NCBI GenBank assembly: GCA_944415565.1
Contig: CALYBQ010000005.1
Location: 170,061 to 234,060, forward strand
Length of the DNA: 64,000 bases
Source: an uncultured Rikenellaceae bacterium
GTDB taxonomy: Bacteria > Bacteroidota > Bacteroidia > Bacteroidales > Rikenellaceae
Direction: 5' to 3'
The notes beneath the pieces were generated by a model. It was not told the DNA's origin and ran no database searches. It saw only the letters and a list, made by a program, of their open reading frames with translations. The translations under genes and the position numbers were made by a program. This document shows positions 1 to 8,193 of this stretch, one piece after another. Position 1 is the first letter of the stretch. Each line of letters opens with the position of its first letter.

Positions 1-2
1 TA

Positions 3-152
3 TCCAGATTTCCCGACGGAGAGGCCGTTACGATAGATATTTTAGCGGATATAACGAATTTGAGCATGGCTGAGCTTACGCCCCTGCTTTTCGAATTGGA
101 ATTCGAAGGCATCATCCGCGCACAGCCCGGCAAACTTTACGAAAAAGCCTGA
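3..152 (+). CDS. dprA: DprA (DNA processing protein A), C-terminal end only
   Basis: Only the last 49 codons and the TGA stop lie in the window; the frame is open from the left edge. The visible peptide reads like the winged-helix domain that ends DprA/Smf proteins (a helix 'IDILADITNLSMAEL', then 'LLFELEFEGIIRAQPGKLYE'). In this family the protein binds incoming single-stranded DNA and loads RecA during natural transformation. The stop is two bases before the tatD-like start, so the two genes are probably co-transcribed. The identification rests on the C-terminal domain alone; the Rossmann core is outside the window. Confidence 0.72.
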   Translation, partial: SRFPDGEAVTIDILADITNLSMAELTPLLFELEFEGIIRAQPGKLYEKA

Positions 153-154
153 CG

Positions 155-940
155 ATGTTACTCACCGACACTCATTCACATATATACGATGAGGCCTTCG
201 CCTCCGACAGGGAGGAGGCCATACAGCGCGCTTTGGACGCAGGTGTCGTCCGCATGCTGTTGCCGGCAATCGACTCCGAAAGCCACGAAGCCATGCTCGA
301 AGTATGCGGTAAACACCCAGCCATCTGTCTGCCCATGATGGGGCTGCACCCCACATCGGTCAACGACAATCCGGCATGGCACGACGAACTCGCATTGGCC
401 GAAGAATACCTTGCCCATCCGCCGGTGGAACGCTTTTACGCCATAGGCGAGGTCGGGCTCGACCTTCATTGGAGCAACGATTTTCTACAAGAACAGACCG
501 AAGCGTTCGAACGCCAAATAGAGCTTTCGCTCGAATACAACCTGCCGCTCGTCATACATACCCGCGACGCATGGCCTGAGATGACAGACGTACTCGGCAA
601 ATTCGCCGGCCGCGGCATACGTGGTGTCATGCACTCCTTCTCCGGAACCGTAAAGGATTACGAGGCAATACGGCGGACGGGCGACTTCGTTTTCGGTATA
701 GGCGGCCCCGTCACGTACAAAAAAAGCACATTGCCCGAAACCGTCGCCCGAATGGATATAGCCCACATCGTTCTCGAAACGGACTGTCCTTATCTGCCGC
801 CCGTTCCCTTCCGCGGCAAACGCAACGAAAGCTCCTACGTTACTTACGTATGCGAAAAAGTCGCCGAGGCGACAGGCAGGACACCCGAAGAGATAGCCGA
901 AATCACCACCGCCAACGCCCGGCGCGTATTCGGCTTCTAA
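155..940 (+). CDS. TatD family metal-dependent DNase
   Basis: The 261-residue protein has the full metal-site set of the TatD/YcfH amidohydrolase-fold nucleases: H7 and H9 (DTHSH), E99 (GEVGLD), H135 (VIHTRD), H160 (MHSFSG) and D210 (ETDCPYLPP). Length is normal for the family. Family members are Mg-dependent 3'-5' DNases or housekeeping phosphohydrolases in the cytoplasm; which activity applies here cannot be told from sequence. The ATG is two bases after the dprA stop, which fixes the start and suggests one operon. Confidence 0.93.
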   Translation: MLLTDTHSHIYDEAFASDREEAIQRALDAGVVRMLLPAIDSESHEAMLEVCGKHPAICLPMMGLHPTSVNDNPAWHDELALAEEYLAHPPVERFYAIGEVGLDLHWSNDFLQEQTEAFERQIELSLEYNLPLVIHTRDAWPEMTDVLGKFAGRGIRGVMHSFSGTVKDYEAIRRTGDFVFGIGGPVTYKKSTLPETVARMDIAHIVLETDCPYLPPVPFRGKRNESSYVTYVCEKVAEATGRTPEEIAEITTANARRVFGF

Positions 941-1366
941 ACCTCGGACATCTGAAAACGGCACGACGCTACAAGCTCTATCCGGCACCGAGAAGAGACA
1001 GTTTCACAACCTCGGCAAAAGCCCAACTTTTACCTTTCGACTGTTCGCGCTGACCCTCACGCTATTAATAAATTCGGACGCATAATTGTCGATAAAATGT
1101 TCTTAACTACATAAACTTTTCACCGATACTCTCTGAAAAGTTGCTTAAACTTGTAACTGATGTTCGGGCCTTGTGCGGCGGAAACAAACTTCCCTTTACC
1201 TTAAACAACACTGTTTTACAGGCACATATTGACAAGTATGCCTGCGGCTTCGGCCGGAAACAGTCTTACAAGCAGGACAAGGGCGGGTTTTCTGTCAGAT
1301 TACGCAAAGCACAAGGAAAACCCATAGGCGAGCGGAAAGAATTAAAATACATAAATAACGAGTAAT
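941..1366 (+). other. 426-base intergenic region before the class II ribonucleotide reductase
   Basis: No credible gene is seen. A 74-codon frame at 1141-1365 starts with TTG and has no recognisable content. The DNA holds a small stable hairpin with a TTCG tetraloop (CGGC 1245-1248 / GCCG 1253-1256), flanked more loosely by CCTGC (1241-1245) and GCAGG further downstream, so the leader may be structured. I looked for the conserved B12-box of cobalamin riboswitches and did not recognise it. No clean TAnnTTTG promoter element was found either. Confidence 0.5.
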
Positions 1367-3943
1367 ATGTCTGAAGTCAACAACAAGAAAAATCCGGGGC
1401 CCGTACCAGAGGGGCTGAAAGAATACAAGTATTCCGAAGCAGTGGACGGCGCACGCGATTATTTCAAGGGTGACGAGCTTGCCGCCACCGTATGGGTCAG
1501 CAAATACGCACTCAAGGATTCTTTCGGCAGGATTTTCGAAAGTTCCCCCGAACAGATGCACTGGCGTATAGCCAACGAAATAGCCCGCATCGAGAAAAAC
1601 TATGCCAATCCGATGAGCGCCGACGAAGTTCATGCGCTCCTGCAAGGGTTCAAATACATCATCCCGCAGGGCGGTCCGATGACAGGCATAGGCAACAACC
1701 TCCAGATAGCCTCGCTCAGCAACTGTTTCGTGATCGGACATAAGAAACCCGCCGACTCCTACGGCGGAATCATCCGTATAGACGAAGAACAGGTGCAACT
1801 CATGAAAAGGCGCGGCGGCGTAGGGCACGACCTCTCACACATACGCCCGACCGGTAGTCCGGTGCTCAACAGCGCACTGACTTCGACAGGTATCGTCCCG
1901 TTCATGGAGCGTTACTCAAACTCCACCCGCGAGGTGGCTCAGGACGGACGCCGCGGAGCCCTAATGCTCTCGCTGTCCATCAAGCACCCCGACGCGGAGA
2001 ATTTCATTGACGCCAAGACCGAGCTCGGTAAAGTTACGGGCGCAAACGTGTCGATAAAGATAGACGACGAATTCATGCGGTGCGTCGCCGAAGGCAAGAC
2101 ATACCACCAGCAATTCCCTATCTCGGGCGACAACCCGATGTACGAGAAGGACATAGATGCCAAAGCTCTGTGGAACAAGATAATCCACAACGCATGGAAA
2201 TCGGCCGAGCCGGGTATTCTGTTCTGGGACACCATCATACGCGAATCGGTTCCGGACTGCTACGCCGACCAAGGTTTCACCACCGTATCGACCAACCCCT
2301 GCGGCGAAATCCCGCTCTGCCCCTACGACAGTTGCCGCCTGCTGGCCCTCAACCTTTACGGGTACGTGGACAAACCGTTCACCAAAGAGGCCAAGTTCGA
2401 CTTCGACAAATTCAGGGAACACGTAGGCAAAGCCATGCGTATGATGGACGACATCATCGACCTTGAACTCGAGAAGGTGGAAGCTATCCTGTCCAAGATC
2501 GAAGGCGATCCGGAAGACGACGACATCCGCAGCGTAGAGCGTAACCTCTGGCTCAAGATCCGTGAAAAAGCCGAACAGGGACGACGTACCGGACTCGGCA
2601 TAACGGCCGAAGGCGACATGCTCGCCGCACTCGGCATGCGCTACGGCACGGAAGAGGCTATCGCATTTGCGGTCGAGGTACAGAAAACACTCTGCATCGA
2701 GGCATACCGTGCATCGGTAGCGATGGCCAAGGAGAGGGGAGCGTTCCCGATCTTCGATGCTAAGAAGGAGAAGAACAATCCGATGATCGAACGCATCAAG
2801 GAGGCCGATCCGGAGCTTTACAAGGAGATGGTCGCAAACGGCCGCCGCAACATCGCCATGCTTACCATAGCTCCTACGGGAACCACCAGCCTCATGTCGC
2901 AGACGACCTCCGGCATCGAGCCTGTGTTCCGCCCGGCATATAAGCGCCGCCGCAAGGTCAACCCGAACGACAAGGACGTCAACATAACGTTCGTGGACGA
3001 AGTGGGCGACTCGTGGGAAGAATACAACGTATTCCACCACAAATTCGTGACATGGCTCGAAGCCTCCGGTTACGACACGTCGAAACTGGAAACCATGCCG
3101 GACGATGAACTGGACAAACTCGTTGAGGCATCACCGTATCACAAGGCTACGGCCAACGATATCGACTGGGTAAGCAAGGTCAAAATGCAGGGAGCCATAC
3201 AGAAATGGGTGGACCACTCCATCTCGGTTACGGTCAACCTGCCTAACGATGTGACAGAGGAACTCGTGGCCAACGTATACCGCACGGCATGGGAATACGG
3301 CTGCAAAGGCGTAACGGTATACCGCGACGGATCGCGTGCCGGCGTTTTGGTCGAGAAGAAAAAGGCCGAAGAGAAGAGCGACGGCACATACAAACCGCCG
3401 TTGCATCGCCCGATAGAACTCGAAGCCGACATCGTACGCTTCAAGAACGGATCGGAAGAGTGGATAGCTTTCGTCGGCATATACAACGACCGTCCCTACG
3501 AAATATTTACCGGTAAGATGGAAGAGGACGCCATGTTCATCCCGCGTAAGATCACCAAAGGGTCGATAATCAAGGTGGTCGAACAAGACGGCGTAAAGCG
3601 TTACGATTTCCAATACAAGGACAAGTACGGCTACACCAACACCGTCGGCGGCATTTCGCGTCTTTTCGACGAAGAGTTCTGGAACTACGCAAAACTCATC
3701 TCCGGGGTGCTCAGGAACGGTATGCCTATCGTGGACGTGGTAAACCTCGTCGAAGGCTTGCATTTCAACGACGAGTCGATCAATACGTGGAAAAACGGTG
3801 TGGCACGCGCGCTTAAACAGTATGTGGCCGACGGGACCAAGATAGACAAGAAATGCCCGAAATGCGGCGCCACCGAGATCGTCTACCAAGACGGCTGCCA
3901 AGTCTGCATGAACTGCGGAGACTCCAAATGCGGAGGCGCATAG
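1367..3943 (+). CDS. nrdJ: adenosylcobalamin-dependent (class II) ribonucleoside-diphosphate reductase
   Basis: The 858-residue single-chain enzyme reduces ribonucleotides to deoxyribonucleotides using a radical generated from coenzyme B12, so it works with or without oxygen. Visible marks are the substrate-site cysteine in SLSNCFVIG, the conserved NPCGEIPL block (C312), and a tail with six cysteines (C830, C833, C844, C847, C850, C855). The last two belong to the redox-active pair that re-reduces the active site; the others form a zinc ribbon. There is no separate beta subunit or NrdG activase beside it, as expected for class II. ATG at 1367 follows a long leader. The gene stands alone between tatD-like and a strong hairpin at 3955. 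Confidence 0.93.
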   Translation: MSEVNNKKNPGPVPEGLKEYKYSEAVDGARDYFKGDELAATVWVSKYALKDSFGRIFESSPEQMHWRIANEIARIEKNYANPMSADEVHALLQGFKYIIPQGGPMTGIGNNLQIASLSNCFVIGHKKPADSYGGIIRIDEEQVQLMKRRGGVGHDLSHIRPTGSPVLNSALTSTGIVPFMERYSNSTREVAQDGRRGALMLSLSIKHPDAENFIDAKTELGKVTGANVSIKIDDEFMRCVAEGKTYHQQFPISGDNPMYEKDIDAKALWNKIIHNAWKSAEPGILFWDTIIRESVPDCYADQGFTTVSTNPCGEIPLCPYDSCRLLALNLYGYVDKPFTKEAKFDFDKFREHVGKAMRMMDDIIDLELEKVEAILSKIEGDPEDDDIRSVERNLWLKIREKAEQGRRTGLGITAEGDMLAALGMRYGTEEAIAFAVEVQKTLCIEAYRASVAMAKERGAFPIFDAKKEKNNPMIERIKEADPELYKEMVANGRRNIAMLTIAPTGTTSLMSQTTSGIEPVFRPAYKRRRKVNPNDKDVNITFVDEVGDSWEEYNVFHHKFVTWLEASGYDTSKLETMPDDELDKLVEASPYHKATANDIDWVSKVKMQGAIQKWVDHSISVTVNLPNDVTEELVANVYRTAWEYGCKGVTVYRDGSRAGVLVEKKKAEEKSDGTYKPPLHRPIELEADIVRFKNGSEEWIAFVGIYNDRPYEIFTGKMEEDAMFIPRKITKGSIIKVVEQDGVKRYDFQYKDKYGYTNTVGGISRLFDEEFWNYAKLISGVLRNGMPIVDVVNLVEGLHFNDESINTWKNGVARALKQYVADGTKIDKKCPKCGATEIVYQDGCQVCMNCGDSKCGGA

Positions 3944-3954
3944 AGGAATAGCAC

Positions 3955-3989
3955 ATGAAAGGGAGATGCCATGTGCATCTCCCTTTCAT
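3955..3989. terminator. perfect 15-bp hairpin after nrdJ
   Basis: Positions 3955-3969 and 3975-3989 are exact reverse complements around a 5-base loop. It starts 12 bases after the nrdJ stop, the right place for a terminator. However, the following tract on the + strand is ten A residues (about 3990-3999) rather than T. If it acts on nrdJ mRNA it does so without a U-tract; mRNA 3'-end protection is the alternative. Confidence 0.6.
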
Positions 3990-4174
3990 AAAAAAAAAAG
4001 TCGCGGCCATGCTGCGGCGGATTATGAAAAACTATATATCACCGAGGGCGGCGGGACGTGTAGCGATAACCTGCCGCTCCTCCTGTTTTTAGATTTTTTT
4101 GCTGCCTGCATACTTACCGGCCCCTCGCAACGTTAAAAGAAAATATAGACACACAACAACCAACACTCCGACAA

Positions 4175-5515
4175 ATGCGTAGGACAAAGAGATACCCCAC
4201 CATACAGATAGTATTGTTCGCCATCGCGGCGATTGCCATAGCCGTATATATTTTGATCTCGTGCAAAGGGGAGACAAAAAATGCCAGCGGTACGACAGAG
4301 GCAACAACGGAAACAGAGGCACAAAAGGAGGTCCCTACACTTTACGGCATAGATTACAGCGAGCTTATCGTGGAACAGGGGACCATAGGGACAGGGCAGA
4401 CGGCAGGTGCGCTGTTCGCCAAATACGGTCTCGATCCGGCGATGACGGATAAGACCGACAAAGCGTGCCGCAGCGTATTCGACCTGCGGAACATGCGTGC
4501 CGGCAACAACTACACGGTGTTCATATCGAACGATTCGCTGTCGCAGCTCAAACATTTCGTCTACGAACAGAACAAGACCGAATACCTCGTAATATCGTTC
4601 ATAGGCGACTCTGTATGCGTGCGACAGGATTTCAAAGACGTATCAGTCAAAAGGCGCATGGGCGAGGCCGTCATAAAATCGTCGTTGTGGAACGCCATGG
4701 TCGAAGCCGACATGTCGCCGGCACTGGCAATGGAACTTTCCGAGGTATATGCTTGGACCATCGACTTTTTCGGACTTCAGGAGGGCGACAAGGTGAAAGT
4801 AATATACGACGAACAATGCGTCGACAGTACACGCATAGGCAACGGGCGCATCTGGGGGGCGATATTCAACCACGGAGGCAAGGACAACTATGCGATACCT
4901 TTCAATCAGGACGGACGCATAAGCTACTGGGACGAAAAGGGGCAAAGCCTACGCAAAAGCATGCTGAAAGCCCCTCTGAAGTACAGTCGCATATCATCCA
5001 AGTTCTCCAACTCCAGAATGCACCCCGTACTTCGTATTCGCCGCCCGCATCACGGAGTCGATTACGCCGCACCCGCAGGGACGCCGGTAGTAGCTGTAGG
5101 TGACGGGACCGTCGTCTTCAAAGGTTGGCAGAGCGGTGGCGGCAACGTCATTAAGATCAAGCACAATACACAATATACGACCGGTTATCTGCATCTGCGA
5201 GGTTTCGCCCAAGGCATAGCCACAGGTAAGCGTGTGAGTCAGGGACAGGTCATCGGTTACGTGGGAAGCACGGGAGTTTCGACAGGTCCGCACCTCGATT
5301 ACCGGGTATGGCGCAATGGAACGCCTATCGACCCGCTTAAAATGGTGGCAGAACCGGCCGAACCTATCTCGAAAGAGAACATGGCACGGTTCGAGTTCGT
5401 GCGCGACCGCATCATGGCCGAGCTCGCAGGAACGCTTCCGGCCGACCAGCGCATCACACAGCTCGATTCGATAACAGTAGCCAACGACACGCTGAAAACG
5501 GACAGCATACGATAA
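4175..5515 (+). CDS. M23 family peptidoglycan metallopeptidase, membrane- or lipid-anchored
   Basis: 446 residues. A hydrophobic segment at 10-30 ends in LISC (C30), compatible with a lipobox, so it is either a lipoprotein or a single-pass inner-membrane protein facing the periplasm. The C-terminal LytM/M23 domain carries H292/H293-G-V-D296, the catalytic YLHL (H340) and GPH373-L-D375. In most M23 enzymes the last motif is HxH, so the second zinc-binding histidine is an aspartate here, which can still bind zinc. The middle region resembles the linker domain of Bacteroidota M23 proteins. Expected role: cleaving peptidoglycan cross-links. It starts a + strand cluster with the YhbP-like gene seven bases downstream. 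Confidence 0.87.
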   Translation: MRRTKRYPTIQIVLFAIAAIAIAVYILISCKGETKNASGTTEATTETEAQKEVPTLYGIDYSELIVEQGTIGTGQTAGALFAKYGLDPAMTDKTDKACRSVFDLRNMRAGNNYTVFISNDSLSQLKHFVYEQNKTEYLVISFIGDSVCVRQDFKDVSVKRRMGEAVIKSSLWNAMVEADMSPALAMELSEVYAWTIDFFGLQEGDKVKVIYDEQCVDSTRIGNGRIWGAIFNHGGKDNYAIPFNQDGRISYWDEKGQSLRKSMLKAPLKYSRISSKFSNSRMHPVLRIRRPHHGVDYAAPAGTPVVAVGDGTVVFKGWQSGGGNVIKIKHNTQYTTGYLHLRGFAQGIATGKRVSQGQVIGYVGSTGVSTGPHLDYRVWRNGTPIDPLKMVAEPAEPISKENMARFEFVRDRIMAELAGTLPADQRITQLDSITVANDTLKTDSIR

Positions 5516-5522
5516 GGAACAC

Positions 5523-5978
5523 ATGGAAACGAACTCTCCCGATCCGCGCATCATCCGGTTCATACGAAAGCACCACGTCATGACGATAGCTACGTGTAGC
5601 GACGGGCAACCGTGGTGTGCCAACATGTTTTACGCTTACGACGATGCCAGCGGCTTCTTAGTATTCACCTCCGACGCACATACGCGTCACGTCGCAGAGA
5701 TCGTGGCCAACGGAAAGGCGGCCGGCTCCATAGTGCTCGAAACGAAGGTGGTCGGCAGATTGCAGGGCTTGCAGCTTTCCGGGACCATACGCAAACCCGC
5801 ACAGCACGAAGAGGGCTCGATGCGTAAAGCATACCTGACACGTTTTCCATATGCCGCTATGGCCGACCTCAACCTATGGATATTCGCCCCAGATTACCTG
5901 AAATATACGGACAATACGCTCGGTTTCGGCAAAAAACTATTCTGGGAAAAAGAAAAGGGCGAAACAAAAAAAGCTTAA
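5523..5978 (+). CDS. YhbP/UPF0306-type FMN-binding split-barrel protein
   Basis: The 151-residue protein belongs to the pyridoxamine-phosphate-oxidase-like split barrel family and resembles E. coli YhbP along its length. Shared landmarks are a KHHVMTIAT start, WCANMFYAYDD, TRHVAEI, LQGLQLSGTIRKP and the C-terminal KYTDNTLGFGKK. The biochemical role of YhbP is not established; flavin or heme-type cofactor binding is inferred from the fold. It lies 7 bases after the M23 gene and 8 bases before ispD. Confidence 0.85.
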   Translation: METNSPDPRIIRFIRKHHVMTIATCSDGQPWCANMFYAYDDASGFLVFTSDAHTRHVAEIVANGKAAGSIVLETKVVGRLQGLQLSGTIRKPAQHEEGSMRKAYLTRFPYAAMADLNLWIFAPDYLKYTDNTLGFGKKLFWEKEKGETKKA

Positions 5979-5986
5979 CTTTGGGC

Positions 5987-6679
5987 ATGCCACGTATCGG
6001 AATCATAGTAGTCGCAGGCGGAAGCGGGAGCCGTATGGGTGCTTCCGTACCTAAGCAGTTCCTTCCTCTGGCCGGGAAACCGATACTCGTACACACCGTC
6101 GAACGCCTGTTGCAGGCACTTCCCGATGCACAGATCGTAATAGCGCTGCCGCAGGAAGAAACCGATAGGTGGCACGACATATCAGGGGAATACGGCCTCG
6201 ATGGCACACACACCGTAATACATGGCGGAGCGACACGTTTCGAATCTGTCAAGAACGCTTTGGCACACATAAAAGAATGTGACATAGTAGCGGTACACGA
6301 CGGCGTAAGACCGTTCGTTTCGGAAGGGCTCATCGAACGGGTGATAAGCAGCGCATTATCGCACGGGACAGCCGTTCCGGCGATAGCCCCGGCCGACTCC
6401 TTCCGGACAATAGCTCAGGACGGACATTCACAACCTACGGATAGAACGGCATTGCGCGCGATACAAACACCGCAGGCATTTTCATACGAATTGCTGCGTA
6501 AGGCGTACGACGCGGCCGAATACGCAGCCTCATTTACGGACGACGCATCCGTCGTGGAACATTACGGCAGCCGTATCCACCTGTGCGAAGGAGATCCGGC
6601 GAATATAAAGATAACCACCCCTTTCCACATGACGCTCGCACAAGCGTTACTCGACATCGAGAATGGCACGAAGATTTAG
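5987..6679 (+). CDS. ispD: 2-C-methyl-D-erythritol 4-phosphate cytidylyltransferase
   Basis: IspD joins CTP and methylerythritol 4-phosphate in the non-mevalonate isoprenoid pathway. The nucleotide-binding motif VVAGGSGSRMGASVPKQF is at the N terminus, followed by the family landmarks VHDGVRPFV and ITTPFHMTLA. The reading frame is open further upstream (to 5876), but that part overlaps the previous gene. The ATG at 5987 directly precedes the first beta strand (PRIGIIVVAGG) and gives the usual length of 230 residues. The 3' end overlaps the next gene by 17 bases, implying translational coupling. Confidence 0.94.
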   Translation: MPRIGIIVVAGGSGSRMGASVPKQFLPLAGKPILVHTVERLLQALPDAQIVIALPQEETDRWHDISGEYGLDGTHTVIHGGATRFESVKNALAHIKECDIVAVHDGVRPFVSEGLIERVISSALSHGTAVPAIAPADSFRTIAQDGHSQPTDRTALRAIQTPQAFSYELLRKAYDAAEYAASFTDDASVVEHYGSRIHLCEGDPANIKITTPFHMTLAQALLDIENGTKI

Positions 6680-7199
6680 ACATAACCGGAATAAGCGAAC
6701 CACGGTTCTGACCGTTATATGGAGCCTTTTCATCGCCGCCATAGCAGCGGCCATACTCATATTCGTACATGGAGGCTACCTGCACGCATGGTTGCTCTCC
6801 ATACTCGTCGGGATCACAGCACTCTACATACTCTCAATCCCGCGGCGCATAACGGTTGACGAAAGCAACCTCGAAATACAATGCGTGGTGGAACTGACAC
6901 GCATCGACATACGCGACATTCGTTCCATCCGCAAGGTATCGCCGAACGAATACCACTATCTATTTCCCGTATTGGGCAGCTTCGGGTTCTTCGGCTTTTA
7001 CGGCTACTATCTGAACTTCAAGGGCTGGGATATGGTCAAGGTATACGCCGGAGAGTGGGCCCATTTGGTCGAGATAATCGACATATACGAGCAGACCTAT
7101 ATCGTATCATGCAGGGAAGCCGACGAGCTGATAGAGTCGGTCATGCAGGTAAAATTACTGCATACAGGTAAAAAATCCGAGAAAATATTGTCCGTATAA
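6663..7199 (+). CDS. small membrane protein with bacterial PH domain
   Basis: 178 residues: a basic N terminus, two membrane helices (about 15-35 and 40-58), then a cytoplasmic beta-rich domain beginning RRITVDESNLEIQC. This layout is that of bacterial PH-domain membrane proteins, with PSxI/ITxDxxxL-type strands and a glycine/aromatic-rich hairpin (LGSFGFFGFYGYY). No enzyme motif is present and the role is unknown. It overlaps ispD by 17 bases, so it is produced from the same transcript. Confidence 0.7.
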   Translation: MARRFRHNRNKRTTVLTVIWSLFIAAIAAAILIFVHGGYLHAWLLSILVGITALYILSIPRRITVDESNLEIQCVVELTRIDIRDIRSIRKVSPNEYHYLFPVLGSFGFFGFYGYYLNFKGWDMVKVYAGEWAHLVEIIDIYEQTYIVSCREADELIESVMQVKLLHTGKKSEKILSV

Positions 7200-7380
7200 G
7201 GACCTTTCGACACCAAACACCAGATATACGCTTCATTCGACAGCCCGCTATTCGACCAATAGAGCGGGATTGAGTATTTTCTACCCCACGATAACACAAC
7301 CATTGCAAAATAAAAGCTTACATGCAGATGCGTTGTCAAGCTAATCGCCCGACATAAGTCTGTCCCCAAATTATCTAATT

Positions 7381-7420
7381 AAAGCCAGCAAGCTGTTCGA
7401 AGTTATTTCTGGGCTTTTTT
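7381..7420 (+). terminator. weak terminator-like hairpin with T-tract
   Basis: AAAGCC at 7381-7386 can pair with GGCTTT at 7412-7417, and six T residues end at 7420. The loop is long, so this is a weak candidate terminator for the upstream + strand cluster. The rest of 7200-7465 shows nothing recognisable. Confidence 0.35.
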
Positions 7421-7465
7421 ACTATCTTAAGGAAAGACTAAACACCTCAATTTGTCTTACCTACT

Positions 7466-8129
7466 ATGAAGCATCTTGCTACGATACTGCTAATGTTTAC
7501 CGTACTTGCCTGGAACGCCAAGAACGAACCTCTCCCGATTAAAATCTCGATGGTCCATCCCTCTGAATTAAGAGCTGAAATAAAAGAAGCACGAAAAGAT
7601 CTGGAAATGTTAGGGTTATACTCTTTCAAATACAATTTGGAGTCGCAGAATGAGTATCAAATAAAGTTGACGGTAGACGAGTACAAAAATGGCGAATTGA
7701 CCAAAGAGCGTACGCTCATGTCACAAAATATGGAGCGAATCAGTCTGGGATGACAACGGCGCACTATCAGGACGGAAAAACATACAGTCGTTTCGAATCG
7801 TAGTGAATGAACAAGAAAACGGGAAGATCGTCATACGATCTATTTTAGGCAATCTCTACACATCAACCAACACGATCACAAACAAACATGCAGAAGGCGA
7901 GAGTCATTCTTTTTACACATTCTGGCAATTCAAATTACCCGAAGAGTGGGAAATGGGACAGAAAACCCCTCTCATCGCATATGCCGCGGTATATTACAAT
8001 GCGAAGGCCAATATTTACCGTTTCTGCGGCTCGACATATCCGGAAAATCTCGAAGACGAACTGTATAAACAATCCCCACACTATTTCATAATCAACATTA
8101 CGTTCCTCGAAGCACCGAAACGGAAATAA
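7466..8129 (+). pseudogene. frameshifted gene for a secreted protein of unknown function
   Basis: Two frames together form one protein. Frame A (7466-7753) begins MKHLATILLMFTVLAWNA, a signal-peptide-like start. It continues sensibly to about residue 86 (KERTLMSQ), then hits a stop after a few residues. The second frame is already open well upstream of its first usable start at 7803 and reads ESVWDDNGALSGRKN into the rest of the protein. Removing one A from the AAAA run at 7725-7728 joins them smoothly (TLMSQIWSESVWDD), giving about 220 residues ending at 8129. I do not recognise the family with certainty; it looks like one of the small secreted DUF families of Bacteroidales. A sequencing error in the homopolymer is possible. 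Confidence 0.75.
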
Positions 8130-8136
8130 CAATACA

Positions 8137-8169
8137 AATCAAGGAGCCTTTGAAAAAGGCTCCTTGATT
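8137..8169. terminator. bidirectional terminator hairpin between convergent genes
   Basis: A 14-bp perfect stem (8137-8150 with 8156-8169) encloses a 5-base loop. It lies 7 bases after the + strand pseudogene and 24 bases before the end of - strand prfB, so it can serve both. Confidence 0.8.
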
Positions 8170-8193
8170 CTTCAATACTAATATAACTAAGGA

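Noticed and set aside
1141..1365. 74-codon frame before nrdJ
   Set aside because: TTG start, no conserved content, ends 2 bases before the nrdJ ATG; more likely leader RNA.
941..1366. cobalamin riboswitch for the B12-dependent reductase
   Set aside because: Expected on biological grounds, but the conserved B12-box could not be found by eye.
5876..5986. N-terminal extension of IspD
   Set aside because: Open frame only; overlaps the YhbP-like gene and would precede the conserved first strand.
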